A program made the translations under genes and the position numbers. Positions 1 to 5,882 of a stretch of DNA of 6,934 nt are shown piece by piece (within the stretch, counting starts at the first letter, position 1; each line of letters opens with the position of its first letter). This DNA is from Candidatus Eiseniibacteriota bacterium (lineage in GTDB: Bacteria; Joyebacterota; Joyebacteria; Joyebacterales; Joyebacteraceae). The stretch is taken from the NCBI GenBank assembly GCA_030630395.1, contig DAOVNE010000071.1, positions 1 to 6,934 of the forward strand, given 5' to 3'. Under the pieces are notes generated by a model, which searched no databases, had not been told where the DNA came from, and saw nothing but the letters and a program-made list of their open reading frames with translations.

Positions 1-744
1 AACCAGTGAGACAATCTCATGGGTGTCCGGATCCTGCTCGACAGACATGTGCAGCGCAGGCTCGTCGTCCCAAGCATATCCCGCCATTATCTCCAGATCG
101 AACGCGGACGACAGGAGCGAGTACTTCGCGAATACCTCGCTGTTCTCGATGGATGCATCGACGACAAGAAATGACAGATCGAAGGTAGGTTGCACCGGGA
201 ACTGCGCTGATCTCGCCCAGACAGATCCCTCGTCCGGAGGAAGCATCGGAGCGAACACGGGGATCCAGACGACCTCCAGTGTCCCACTGCCCCGGTAGTA
301 GTCGAGCTTCACCGCGTCGACTCCGATACGTATCTCCTCGAAGTCCGGCAGGAGGAAGCGGCTCAAGTCCTTTGGCGACACGACATCAGTAATGAACACG
401 CCGTCGCCCTTGCCCCAGATGACCTGCTGCCTGCCGACACGGACGTCGACGCTGTCCCAGTAGATATCGACATACGCCTGGCGGAGGCCCATCTCGAGTT
501 CCTCGCCCGGGCGCTGGTAGACGTATGGGTCTACGCGGAAGGCAACGCTGCCGCGGGATTGATCCAACGTAAGAGCGAGCGTGTTCTCGATGATCGAGTA
601 GTCCCCGCCGTCGACCAGGACTGAGGTATGGTGCCTGACATAGCCGCCGACATGGACTGACTCCAGAGCGACCGCGGGGGCCGCCGAGAGGGCCGCACCA
701 AGGATCGCGACGACCACCGTCAGATGAACCAGAGGGTTTGTCAT
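1..744 (-). CDS. Probable DUF1302-type outer-membrane beta-barrel protein, N-terminal 248 residues (partial at left edge)
   Basis: The reading frame stays open from an ATG at 744 to base 1, so the C-terminus is outside the window. Residues 1-26 form a signal peptide with a hydrophobic core and an AVA cleavage site, so the product is exported. The mature part has alternating amphipathic stretches rich in Tyr, Val and Asp, as in beta-barrels. Residues 103-141 carry VGRQQVIWGKGDG, then VVSPKDLSRF and EEIRIG, which resemble the core signature of DUF1302-like porins (family call from memory). The start lies one base after the stop of the LolA-like gene, with a GAGGGG ribosome-binding site inside that gene's last codons, so translation is probably coupled. 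By position it would be the outer-membrane end of the export module. An alginate-export-like or other porin is the main alternative; the exported, barrel-like nature is surer than the family name. Confidence 0.68.
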   Translation of the reverse strand, partial: MTNPLVHLTVVVAILGAALSAAPAVALESVHVGGYVRHHTSVLVDGGDYSIIENTLALTLDQSRGSVAFRVDPYVYQRPGEELEMGLRQAYVDIYWDSVDVRVGRQQVIWGKGDGVFITDVVSPKDLSRFLLPDFEEIRIGVDAVKLDYYRGSGTLEVVWIPVFAPMLPPDEGSVWARSAQFPVQPTFDLSFLVVDASIENSEVFAKYSLLSSAFDLEIMAGYAWDDEPALHMSVEQDPDTHEIVSLV

Positions 745-745
745 C

Positions 746-1552
746 CTAGAGCCCCCTCGCCATCATTCTCTCGGTGAACTTGTTCTCCGGGATACCCGTG
801 TCGAGCTGGATGTCGTCCAGAGCCATGATCGTCGTGTGCTCCCTCTGAACGTGATGCATCGTCGAGTGCATCACCACCCAGTAGCCATCGATGTCCCCGT
901 ATTCGTCCACGGTCAGCGTCTTCAGGAGTTCGTCATCCTCATCGTAGAAGTCCTTCTTCACGACGACCCACTTGTCCTCGACGATCCAGCTGACTGTCCG
1001 CCCGTAGATGTACTCCTCCTCGACCGGAACGCTCTCAACCACGTAGCAGGGTTCGCCGTTCACGTCCTCGCGACCGAGCACCGTGTGTGTGTCGCTCGTA
1101 GGGTGGCGGTCACCAAGGTCGTCGTACGTGAAATCGGACCCCATGAAGTAGTCCCCCTTGCTGTCGCTCGAGATCCTCTTGACCTTCTTGAGTGCCGGCA
1201 GGTAGATCCACTGATCGTCGTCCTGCTCGACTGCCGTGTAGCTCCAGTTCATGAACGACGTGTTCCTGACATCCGCGGGCGACTCGAAGAACATCACCTT
1301 CTTCTCAACGTCACCGAAGTCCTTCATGAACTGGCGGATCTCACGCACGCGCGTGCCTCCGCGCGAGTTCACGAGCGTCATAGTAAGCCTGGACTGCATG
1401 TCCTCGCCGTCGGGTCTGTAGTAGACGCTCTCGATCAGCTCGAGCCCACTCGGCTCCTCAACAGTCACATCGAGTCCACTTGGCTCCTCCGCTGAAACGA
1501 AGCCGGCGGCGATAACCAGGATCAACACCGCAAGTGCACCTATCGTCTTCAT
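746..1552 (-). CDS. LolA-like periplasmic protein (outer membrane lipoprotein-sorting protein family, PF17131-like)
   Basis: A 268-residue exported protein, probably a soluble periplasmic carrier of lipid or lipoprotein between the membranes. Residues 1-21 are a signal peptide ending VSA, with no lipobox cysteine, so it is not a lipoprotein. The N-terminal mature stretch (residues 36-60, GLELIESVYYRPDGEDMQSR) and the block YLPALKKVKRISSDSKGDY followed by FMGSDFTYDDL (about residues 127-156) are typical of the LolA-like family that sits beside MMPL transporters. The frame is open further upstream to 1657, but that would put a highly basic, non-signal extension over the end of the transporter gene. 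The ATG at 1552 has GGGAGGG (1561-1567) eight bases ahead and begins the signal peptide. It lies 64 bases after the transporter stop, in the same operon. The mature N-terminus has a 10-residue tandem duplication (EEPSGL repeated). The family call is firm; the ligand is unknown. Confidence 0.85.
   Translation of the reverse strand: MKTIGALAVLILVIAAGFVSAEEPSGLDVTVEEPSGLELIESVYYRPDGEDMQSRLTMTLVNSRGGTRVREIRQFMKDFGDVEKKVMFFESPADVRNTSFMNWSYTAVEQDDDQWIYLPALKKVKRISSDSKGDYFMGSDFTYDDLGDRHPTSDTHTVLGREDVNGEPCYVVESVPVEEEYIYGRTVSWIVEDKWVVVKKDFYDEDDELLKTLTVDEYGDIDGYWVVMHSTMHHVQREHTTIMALDDIQLDTGIPENKFTERMMARGL
1430..1489 (-). repeat. 30-bp tandem duplication in the LolA-like gene
   Basis: Two adjacent 30-base units (1460-1489 and 1430-1459) encode EEPSGLDVTV and EEPSGLELIE. 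The first 18 bases differ only at two silent third positions, while the last four codons have diverged. The repeat falls right after the signal-peptide cleavage site, where a short flexible extension would be tolerated. It looks like a local in-frame duplication. Confidence 0.7.
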
Positions 1553-1616
1553 TCCGGTCTCCCTCCCTTGCCGCCGCTCCCGCCGTGCCCAGGCGCGAGG
1601 GCGCGTGCTTGCATCT

Positions 1617-3902
1617 CTACTTCTTGAAGTAGAATTTCGTCTGAACCATGACGACAACCATGATCGTAACCGTACCCAGAAGGCTGATGAACATGTTCCC
1701 GGACACGAGCGCGCCGAGGGCCCTGTTTGGCGGGAACGCCGAGAACAGCAGCACCAGGAAGCCGGCGATCACGACAACTGCGTTGAACATGATGGCTCTG
1801 CCCGAGTGGTGCATGGCATCCGCAATGGTAGCGAAGACGTCGCCCGTCCTCTTCGCGGCAACCCTGAAGCGCTCCATGAAGTGAACAGCGTAGTCGATCC
1901 CGACACCGACGGCGATGCTCGATATGAGCGCCGTGGTCGTGCTGAGCGGTATGTTCAGAAGCCCCATGACACCGAAGCTCACGATGGCCGTGATCGTGAT
2001 CGGGATGACGCCGATCAGCCCCGCCGAGATCCGTCTGAACATCAGAGACAGAAGAACGACAATGATGCCGAGCGAGAGGATCAGGCTCTTCACCTGGCCC
2101 TTCAGGATCAGATCGGTGAAGATCAGACCCTTGTAGCCGGAGCCCGCGTAGTTGACGTTGACACCGAGTTCCTCGAAGCGAGGTCTGAACTCCTCGACCA
2201 CTTGGATGGCGCGGTTGATGGTCTTCGAATCGTCGCCCTTGAGCTGCAGCGTGATGTTCGATCTGGCGAAGTCGTAGTCGACGGTTCTCCAGAGCATCTC
2301 GGGGTCTCCCGACATCTCATAGAGAAGGAGGTACTGCGCGACGAGTTCTGCGGAATCCGGAATCGTATCGAACGCTGGATCGTCCGCGTGCATCACCTTG
2401 TTGATGCGCCGAAGGTAGTCCGCAAGTCCGAATGAGTTGCCGACCTCATCGAGCATCTCACTCTCCGTCTGCATCTCGTCCATCAGGCGGAGCACGTCCG
2501 GCCTCTTCATCGCACCGTCGTCGGGGCTCTCGAGAATGACATTCAGCGTCGAGGTGCCTCCGAATCGCTCGTTGATGAACGCGTCGGTCAGAACGATGTC
2601 GCTGTCGCGCTCGAACTTCTCAAGGAAGCTGGAGTTGATCCAGATCTTTGTGGCACCGATGACGGAGACGACCACCACGATCGCGGTCACCGCGATGATC
2701 ACCCCTCTGTACTTCATGACACCCTTGCCGAACGTGGCCGCGATACCGTCCGTTGCTTCCGGCTTGGCCTTGGCCTTGGCCCTTCTTGCTCCGGGAAGTC
2801 CGAAGGCCACTACGGCCGCCGGAATCAGGACGAGAGACAGGATCATCGCCGACATCACGCCGAATGCCGTGAACATGCCGAAGTACTTGATCGGGTAGAC
2901 GTCCGACGTCAGGAGCGAGACGAACCCCACAGCGGTCGTAACAGAGGTCATGACAACGGGCTTCCACATACCGCGTATCATCTCGGAGGCGCCGTCCCGA
3001 GCGCTGGCCTCGGGGCGCTCTCTCTGATAGTGCCCGAGGTGTCCGTATATGTGAATACCGTCTGCGACACCAATTGCGATGAGCATCACCGGAATCATGG
3101 TTGAGACGGCGTAAATGGGGATGCCCAACCATGCCATCAGCCCGAACGTCCAGAGCGTGCTCAAGACCACGACGAGCAGCGTGAAGAATGTGCTCTTGGG
3201 ACTCCGCAAGACCAACGCAAGGACAGCAGTGATGATAAGAAGCACGATGGGGACCATGCGCTTCATGTCCTTGGGGGCAAGGTAGGCCATCGTCCCCTCG
3301 ACGATGGGTCTGCCCGCGACGTAGAGCTTCTCCGGACCCTCATAAGCTGCAGTGAGATCCAGTATCTCTCGATAGAACTCCTGAGAGAAGGCCTCGTCAC
3401 CAAGCTCGGCGATCACAAGCGTGACCGTCTCGTCCGCCGACACGAGCCTCCCGTGGATCATGTCGTTCGCCTTCACACTTGCGCGGAGTGCCTCGACTTC
3501 GGACTCGCTCTCCGGAACCTTCGAGTAGAACGAGCGCACATCGAGCCCCACCTCGGAACCCGTGATGTTGTCTACGGTGTAGAGCGACGTGACATCGCCT
3601 CTCCCGATCAGGTCATGCCGCTCAAGTTCCTTGGTGAGATCCTTGACCTTTGAGAGAGTACCGGGGTTGTAGACGCCATCCGCGTGCTCGATGGCGATGA
3701 TGATGCCGTCGTTGATGTCGAACCACTCCTCCGCCTCATCGCTGTAGATGAACGCCGGATGGTCCTTCGGCATGTACTTGTCGAGGTCGGTCTCCATCCG
3801 GGTGTTGCCGCGGGCGGCGACCAGGAACGCCGCGGAAACGGCGATGACAGCCGCAAACACAAGCCACGGACGGGCTGTCAGGGCAGTCAGAAATCTGTGC
3901 AT
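1617..3902 (-). CDS. RND superfamily transporter, MMPL/HpnN-like
   Basis: An inner-membrane proton-driven exporter of the MMPL/HpnN type, a group linked to lipid and other hydrophobic substrates. The 761 residues show the duplicated RND plan: TM1 (about 12-30), periplasmic domain (31-215), TM2-TM6 (216-368), a basic cytoplasmic linker with AKAKAK (373-380), TM7 (400-420), second periplasmic domain (421-600) and TM8-TM12 (604-754). Each half has the expected membrane aspartate: GVADGIHIY in TM4 (Asp281) and GVGIDYAVHF in TM10 (Asp670), the likely proton relay. The frame is open to an ATG at 3926, but AAAGGAG (3908-3914) lies within that extension and correctly places the start at the second of two adjacent ATGs (3902, spacing 5; the first, 3905, has spacing 2). 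Length is usual for the family. The gene follows tetR and precedes the LolA-like gene on the same strand. Substrate not deducible; hopanoid, sterol or fatty-acid-derived lipids are precedents in the family. Confidence 0.94.
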   Translation of the reverse strand: MHRFLTALTARPWLVFAAVIAVSAAFLVAARGNTRMETDLDKYMPKDHPAFIYSDEAEEWFDINDGIIIAIEHADGVYNPGTLSKVKDLTKELERHDLIGRGDVTSLYTVDNITGSEVGLDVRSFYSKVPESESEVEALRASVKANDMIHGRLVSADETVTLVIAELGDEAFSQEFYREILDLTAAYEGPEKLYVAGRPIVEGTMAYLAPKDMKRMVPIVLLIITAVLALVLRSPKSTFFTLLVVVLSTLWTFGLMAWLGIPIYAVSTMIPVMLIAIGVADGIHIYGHLGHYQRERPEASARDGASEMIRGMWKPVVMTSVTTAVGFVSLLTSDVYPIKYFGMFTAFGVMSAMILSLVLIPAAVVAFGLPGARRAKAKAKPEATDGIAATFGKGVMKYRGVIIAVTAIVVVVSVIGATKIWINSSFLEKFERDSDIVLTDAFINERFGGTSTLNVILESPDDGAMKRPDVLRLMDEMQTESEMLDEVGNSFGLADYLRRINKVMHADDPAFDTIPDSAELVAQYLLLYEMSGDPEMLWRTVDYDFARSNITLQLKGDDSKTINRAIQVVEEFRPRFEELGVNVNYAGSGYKGLIFTDLILKGQVKSLILSLGIIVVLLSLMFRRISAGLIGVIPITITAIVSFGVMGLLNIPLSTTTALISSIAVGVGIDYAVHFMERFRVAAKRTGDVFATIADAMHHSGRAIMFNAVVVIAGFLVLLFSAFPPNRALGALVSGNMFISLLGTVTIMVVVMVQTKFYFKK
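2764..2782. repeat. Short 6-bp tandem repeat (about three copies of TTGGCC)
   Basis: A run of TTGGCC units inside the transporter gene encodes the alternating Lys-Ala stretch of the cytoplasmic linker between the two halves of the pump. Six-base units keep the frame on gain or loss, and the linker should tolerate length change. Probably only low-complexity coding sequence. Confidence 0.5.
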
Positions 3903-3907
3903 CATCA

Positions 3908-3914
3908 CTCCTTT
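3908..3914 (-). promoter_or_regulatory. Ribosome-binding site that sets the transporter start
   Basis: AAAGGAG on the minus strand ends 5 bases before the ATG at 3902 and 2 bases before the ATG at 3905. This argues against the longer open frame from 3926, whose first codons would contain this site. The site also touches the downstream edge of the operator palindrome. Confidence 0.8.
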
Positions 3915-3931
3915 GTGAAACAACATTCACA
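3914..3931. promoter_or_regulatory. Putative TetR operator upstream of the transporter gene
   Basis: A perfect inverted repeat, TGTGAA - ACAACA - TTCACA on the plus strand, with 6-base arms and a 6-base spacer. The same arms and spacing occur 650 bases away in front of tetR, although the spacer bases differ. It lies in the 65-base gap between tetR and the transporter and abuts the ribosome-binding site. Conservation of the arms but not of the spacer is what a dimeric repressor site would show. Binding by the adjacent regulator is inferred. Confidence 0.75.
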
Positions 3932-3959
3932 TCGTCAGCAAAAAAAGGACCGGCGTCAG
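3931..3959 (-). promoter_or_regulatory. Weak promoter candidate upstream of the transporter gene
   Basis: Minus strand CTGACG (3954-3959), 17-base spacer, GACGAT (3931-3936). Each box is a poor match to the sigma70 consensus, but the boxes sit at the same distance from the operator arm as the strong tetR promoter does from its own operator. Such a promoter would let the transporter be expressed apart from tetR. Equally, transcription may simply read through from tetR. Confidence 0.3.
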
Positions 3960-3967
3960 TCTTCTAC

Positions 3968-4564
3968 TCAATCGCGCGCCACGGCCCTGCGAAATAGCTC
4001 CCAGACCCCCGCAGCGTGCGCCATGATATCGAAGCGCTCGCCTTCGGCGTGCCGGAGCAGGGCCGCTGGCTGGATCATGCCTGCGAACAGGAGAGCCGCA
4101 CTCGTTGAATCGATGTCCGAACGAACCTGGCCCGATTCCTGTCCGTCGCGCACCAGTCTCTCGACCCTTGCAACGTAGCCGGTGAAGATCTTCTGCGTCT
4201 TCGCTGGGCGAGCCGCATGTCTGTCAGGCGCGCTCATTGATGCCATGATGTGCGGCACCGCTCCCCCGCTCTCAATCAGCCTCGCGTGCCGGGTCAGCAA
4301 CAGCTCGAGCGCCTGGAGTGGATCCTCCGCCTCGTTTCGCGCGGCCTCGACGAGACCGTAGACCCTGTCCCGAAACACGTCCAGAGTAGCGTCGAGCACG
4401 TCCTCCCTGCCCTCGAAGTGGCGGTAGATGGCCGAGGGAACCAGCCCCACGCTCTCAGCGAGATCGGCGATGTTGAATCCTTCACTACCTCTCTCCGCCA
4501 GGAGAACAAGCGCAGCACCGGTTATCTGCTCCCGCCGCGCCTCTGTGTTCATCTTCTGTGTCAT
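3968..4564 (-). CDS. TetR/AcrR-family transcriptional regulator
   Basis: A 198-residue cytoplasmic repressor, of usual length for the family. The N-terminal helix-turn-helix covers about residues 8-55, with the recognisable LAERGSEGFNIADLAESVGL and PSAIYRHFEGREDVL blocks (turn and recognition helix about 30-50). The rest is the all-helical ligand-binding and dimerisation domain, which shows no motif naming the ligand. The open frame reaches an ATG at 4582, but that codon lies inside the operator and only about 10 bases from the predicted transcription start. The ATG at 4564 has GGGAGGG (4574-4580) 9 bases ahead and a leader of about 28 nt, so it is preferred. It is the first gene of the minus-strand unit, and matching palindromes before it and before the transporter suggest that it represses both. 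The inducer may be the pump's substrate, but that is conjecture. Confidence 0.9.
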   Translation of the reverse strand: MTQKMNTEARREQITGAALVLLAERGSEGFNIADLAESVGLVPSAIYRHFEGREDVLDATLDVFRDRVYGLVEAARNEAEDPLQALELLLTRHARLIESGGAVPHIMASMSAPDRHAARPAKTQKIFTGYVARVERLVRDGQESGQVRSDIDSTSAALLFAGMIQPAALLRHAEGERFDIMAHAAGVWELFRRAVARD

Positions 4565-4580
4565 TGTGGCCAACCCTCCC

Positions 4581-4600
4581 ATGTGAATCCATCTTCACAT
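4581..4600. promoter_or_regulatory. Putative TetR operator at the tetR promoter (autoregulation)
   Basis: A perfect 20-base inverted repeat, ATGTGAA - TCCATC - TTCACAT, with 7-base arms and a 6-base spacer. It overlaps the last two bases of the tetR -10 box and covers the expected start point, so a bound dimer would block initiation. The arms match the palindrome in front of the transporter. The element is clear in the sequence; repressor binding is inferred. Confidence 0.82.
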
Positions 4601-4627
4601 CATAACTACACCCCGCCCCTGTGTCAA
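4599..4627 (-). promoter_or_regulatory. Sigma70-type promoter of the tetR-led operon
   Basis: On the minus strand TTGACA (4622-4627, perfect -35) is followed by a 17-base spacer and TATGAT (4599-4604, five of six for -10). Transcription would start near 4592, inside the operator. The spacing and matches make this the best promoter in the window. Confidence 0.85.
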
Positions 4628-4835
4628 GAGAAAGTAGCTTACTTGCCACGAGGCGTGCCCCCTACTGGAGGGCCCTCGCAGACCTGAGAGCAACCGCGGG
4701 TACTACTTCGAGCAGGATCGTCGGCCGCATGTGCCCCCAACTGGGGACCGTCGGGACCGAGCATCAGCTCTATCCTACACATATCACGCCCAAGCTGGAG
4801 AGCGCTCCGCCATCACGATATAGCCACGTTTTGTC

Positions 4836-4864
4836 TTGACGACGAGCTACAAATGACGTATGCT
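4836..4864 (+). promoter_or_regulatory. Sigma70-type promoter of the secreted-protein gene
   Basis: TTGACG (4836-4841, five of six), a 17-base spacer, then TATGCT (4859-4864, four of six). Transcription would begin near 4871 and give a leader of about 158 nt before the ATG at 5029. No copy of the TetR palindrome lies here, so this gene seems outside that control. Confidence 0.7.
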
Positions 4865-4870
4865 CAGTTA

Positions 4871-5028
4871 TATGAAGCTTGGGAGATCCGGCGGGCATCC
4901 GCCTCACACACAATACGGTTCACGGTATAGCGGGAGGGGGTAGCAATGGCGCGTTCTGCTGGCCGTTGAGTGGTGCCGCGAGGTCACGCGGCGCCTGCGA
5001 AGTCGCGCTATCTCGACAGGAGGACACT
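4871..5028 (+). promoter_or_regulatory. Long structured 5' leader of the secreted-protein gene
   Basis: The predicted transcript has a 5-bp hairpin with a GCAT loop (4890-4903) and a strong 9-bp hairpin (4972-4980 paired with 4987-4995, one G-U pair, 6-base loop) 33 bases before the start codon. I could not match it to TPP, cobalamin, SAM, glycine or c-di-GMP riboswitches. It may affect RNA stability or translation, or may only be GC-rich sequence. Confidence 0.4.
5018..5023 (+). promoter_or_regulatory. Ribosome-binding site that sets the start of the secreted protein
   Basis: AGGAGG, a full match to the anti-Shine-Dalgarno core, lies 5 bases before the ATG at 5029. It rules against the longer open frame beginning at a TTG at 4879, whose first 50 codons would be leader sequence and would bury the signal peptide. 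Confidence 0.88.
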
Positions 5029-5688
5029 ATGACACAGCGTGAAGGTCATGTGAAATGGCACAGACTCATGGTATCAGCGGCGCTGCTGGTGGTTGCGGTC
5101 GTCGTGCTGCCGTACCAGGCAACTGCATACTCCGGAGTGCTATTGAGCACTGACTCGGGGATTATGGGAACCGGGAACTGGATTGAAGTCGGTCCGGCCA
5201 CACTCGAGTGGAACGTGACCGAAAACCCTGATCACACGTGGCACTACTCCTACACGTTCACCCACCCGGCGGGAGAGACAAGCCACTTCATCATCGAAAC
5301 GAGTGATAACTTCATGGCAGGTGATGTTCTCGGCGCGAGCGGAGACATCGGCGAGATGGAGGTCGGGACGCACACCGCAGGCGGAGGGGCGAACCTAACC
5401 ATGCCCGAGGACGTCTACGGGATCAAGTTCGAAACCGAGGGCCTGTCGACTCACATAGAGTTCGACTGCACCCGTCTGCCCATGTGGGGGGATTTCTACG
5501 CGAAGGATGGTCAGGCAGGAGGCTACGGGCTCAACTCCGCATGGAACGCGGGCTTCACCGCGGACGACTCGGACCCGGAACTGCCTGTTCAGGACGGCTC
5601 CATCGACAATCACATCCTCGTCCCCGACACGCACTACTCACCAGTCGAGTCGGCGACCTGGGGAGCGATCAAGGCGATGTATCGATGA
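5029..5688 (+). CDS. Secreted protein resembling PEP-CTERM-type ectodomains, with a variant C-terminal tail
   Basis: A 219-residue protein. Residues 1-33 are a signal peptide (basic start, hydrophobic core MVSAALLVVAVVV, cleavage after ATA), so it is exported. The mature part is predicted to be beta-rich and extracellular: WHYSYTFTHPAGETSHFIIE (71-90), MWGDFYAKDG (152-161) and DGSIDNHILVPDTHY (189-203). From memory these blocks resemble a family of short surface proteins that often end in a PEP-CTERM anchor. Here no PEP motif or terminal membrane helix follows; the protein stops after SPVESATWGAIKAMYR, which may be a different sorting tail. There is a single cysteine in the mature part (Cys147). 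The gene stands alone between its own promoter and a terminator hairpin, opposite in direction to the tetR unit. Function unknown; a surface or matrix protein is plausible. Confidence 0.82.
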   Translation: MTQREGHVKWHRLMVSAALLVVAVVVLPYQATAYSGVLLSTDSGIMGTGNWIEVGPATLEWNVTENPDHTWHYSYTFTHPAGETSHFIIETSDNFMAGDVLGASGDIGEMEVGTHTAGGGANLTMPEDVYGIKFETEGLSTHIEFDCTRLPMWGDFYAKDGQAGGYGLNSAWNAGFTADDSDPELPVQDGSIDNHILVPDTHYSPVESATWGAIKAMYR

Positions 5689-5751
5689 CAGGATAGGCCT
5701 GGCTGTTCTATATGGCCCAAGCATAAGGGAATGGCAGGCGGCTGCGCGCCG

Positions 5752-5783
5752 AGAGCCCGGTCCGAGTGGACCGGGCTCTTCTT
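5752..5783 (+). terminator. Intrinsic terminator after the secreted-protein gene
   Basis: A perfect 12-bp GC-rich stem (5752-5763 paired with 5768-5779) with a GAGT loop, followed on the plus strand by TCTT. It lies 63 bases after the stop. The U-tract is short and interrupted, but the stem is very strong. On the minus strand no T-run follows, so it would be a poorer terminator for the convergent gene. Confidence 0.75.
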
Positions 5784-5882
5784 AGATGGCGGGGCACAGT
5801 AGAGGACTTCCGAGCCAGGCCTCAGTTCCCGGCCTCCCTCCCCTCTGGTCGAGCCGGCAGAACACACACTTCCAGCGGCCAC

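Larger units (their letters stand above)
4605..5028. other. Divergent intergenic region
   Basis: Over 400 bases without a convincing gene. From left to right it holds the rest of the tetR promoter, about 200 bases (4628-4835) with no recognised signal apart from two copies of GTGCCCCC(T/A)ACTGG 76 bases apart (4655-4668 and 4731-4744), the plus-strand promoter (4836-4864), and a structured leader. Open frames here lack ribosome-binding sites and do not look like proteins. Confidence 0.6.

Noticed and set aside
23..298. Plus-strand frames at the left edge
   Set aside because: They lie opposite the exported beta-barrel frame, which has a signal peptide and a coupled start; no ribosome-binding site or protein-like pattern is seen.
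836..1495. Long plus-strand open frame (219 codons) opposite the LolA-like gene
   Set aside because: It is antisense to a clear gene, has no ribosome-binding site, and its composition (many His, Val, Arg, Leu) is what the reverse of GC-rich coding sequence gives.
1605..2435. Long plus-strand open frame (276 codons) opposite the transporter gene
   Set aside because: Product is dominated by Arg, Asp, Glu and His without any domain pattern and lies wholly against a well-supported transporter; a shadow frame.
3937..3953. Possible terminator between tetR and the transporter (minus-strand T7 run)
   Set aside because: The T-run is real, but the sequence before it can form only a stem of about 3 bp (GAC-GCCG-GTC), too weak for an intrinsic terminator.
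4872..4943. Small leader peptide of 23 codons from an ATG in the leader
   Set aside because: The ATG is almost at the predicted transcription start, has no ribosome-binding site, and the peptide shows no run of regulatory codons.
4871..4996. Known riboswitch (c-di-GMP, TPP, cobalamin, SAM, glycine) in the leader
   Set aside because: None of the conserved core sequences of these classes could be found, although hairpins are present.
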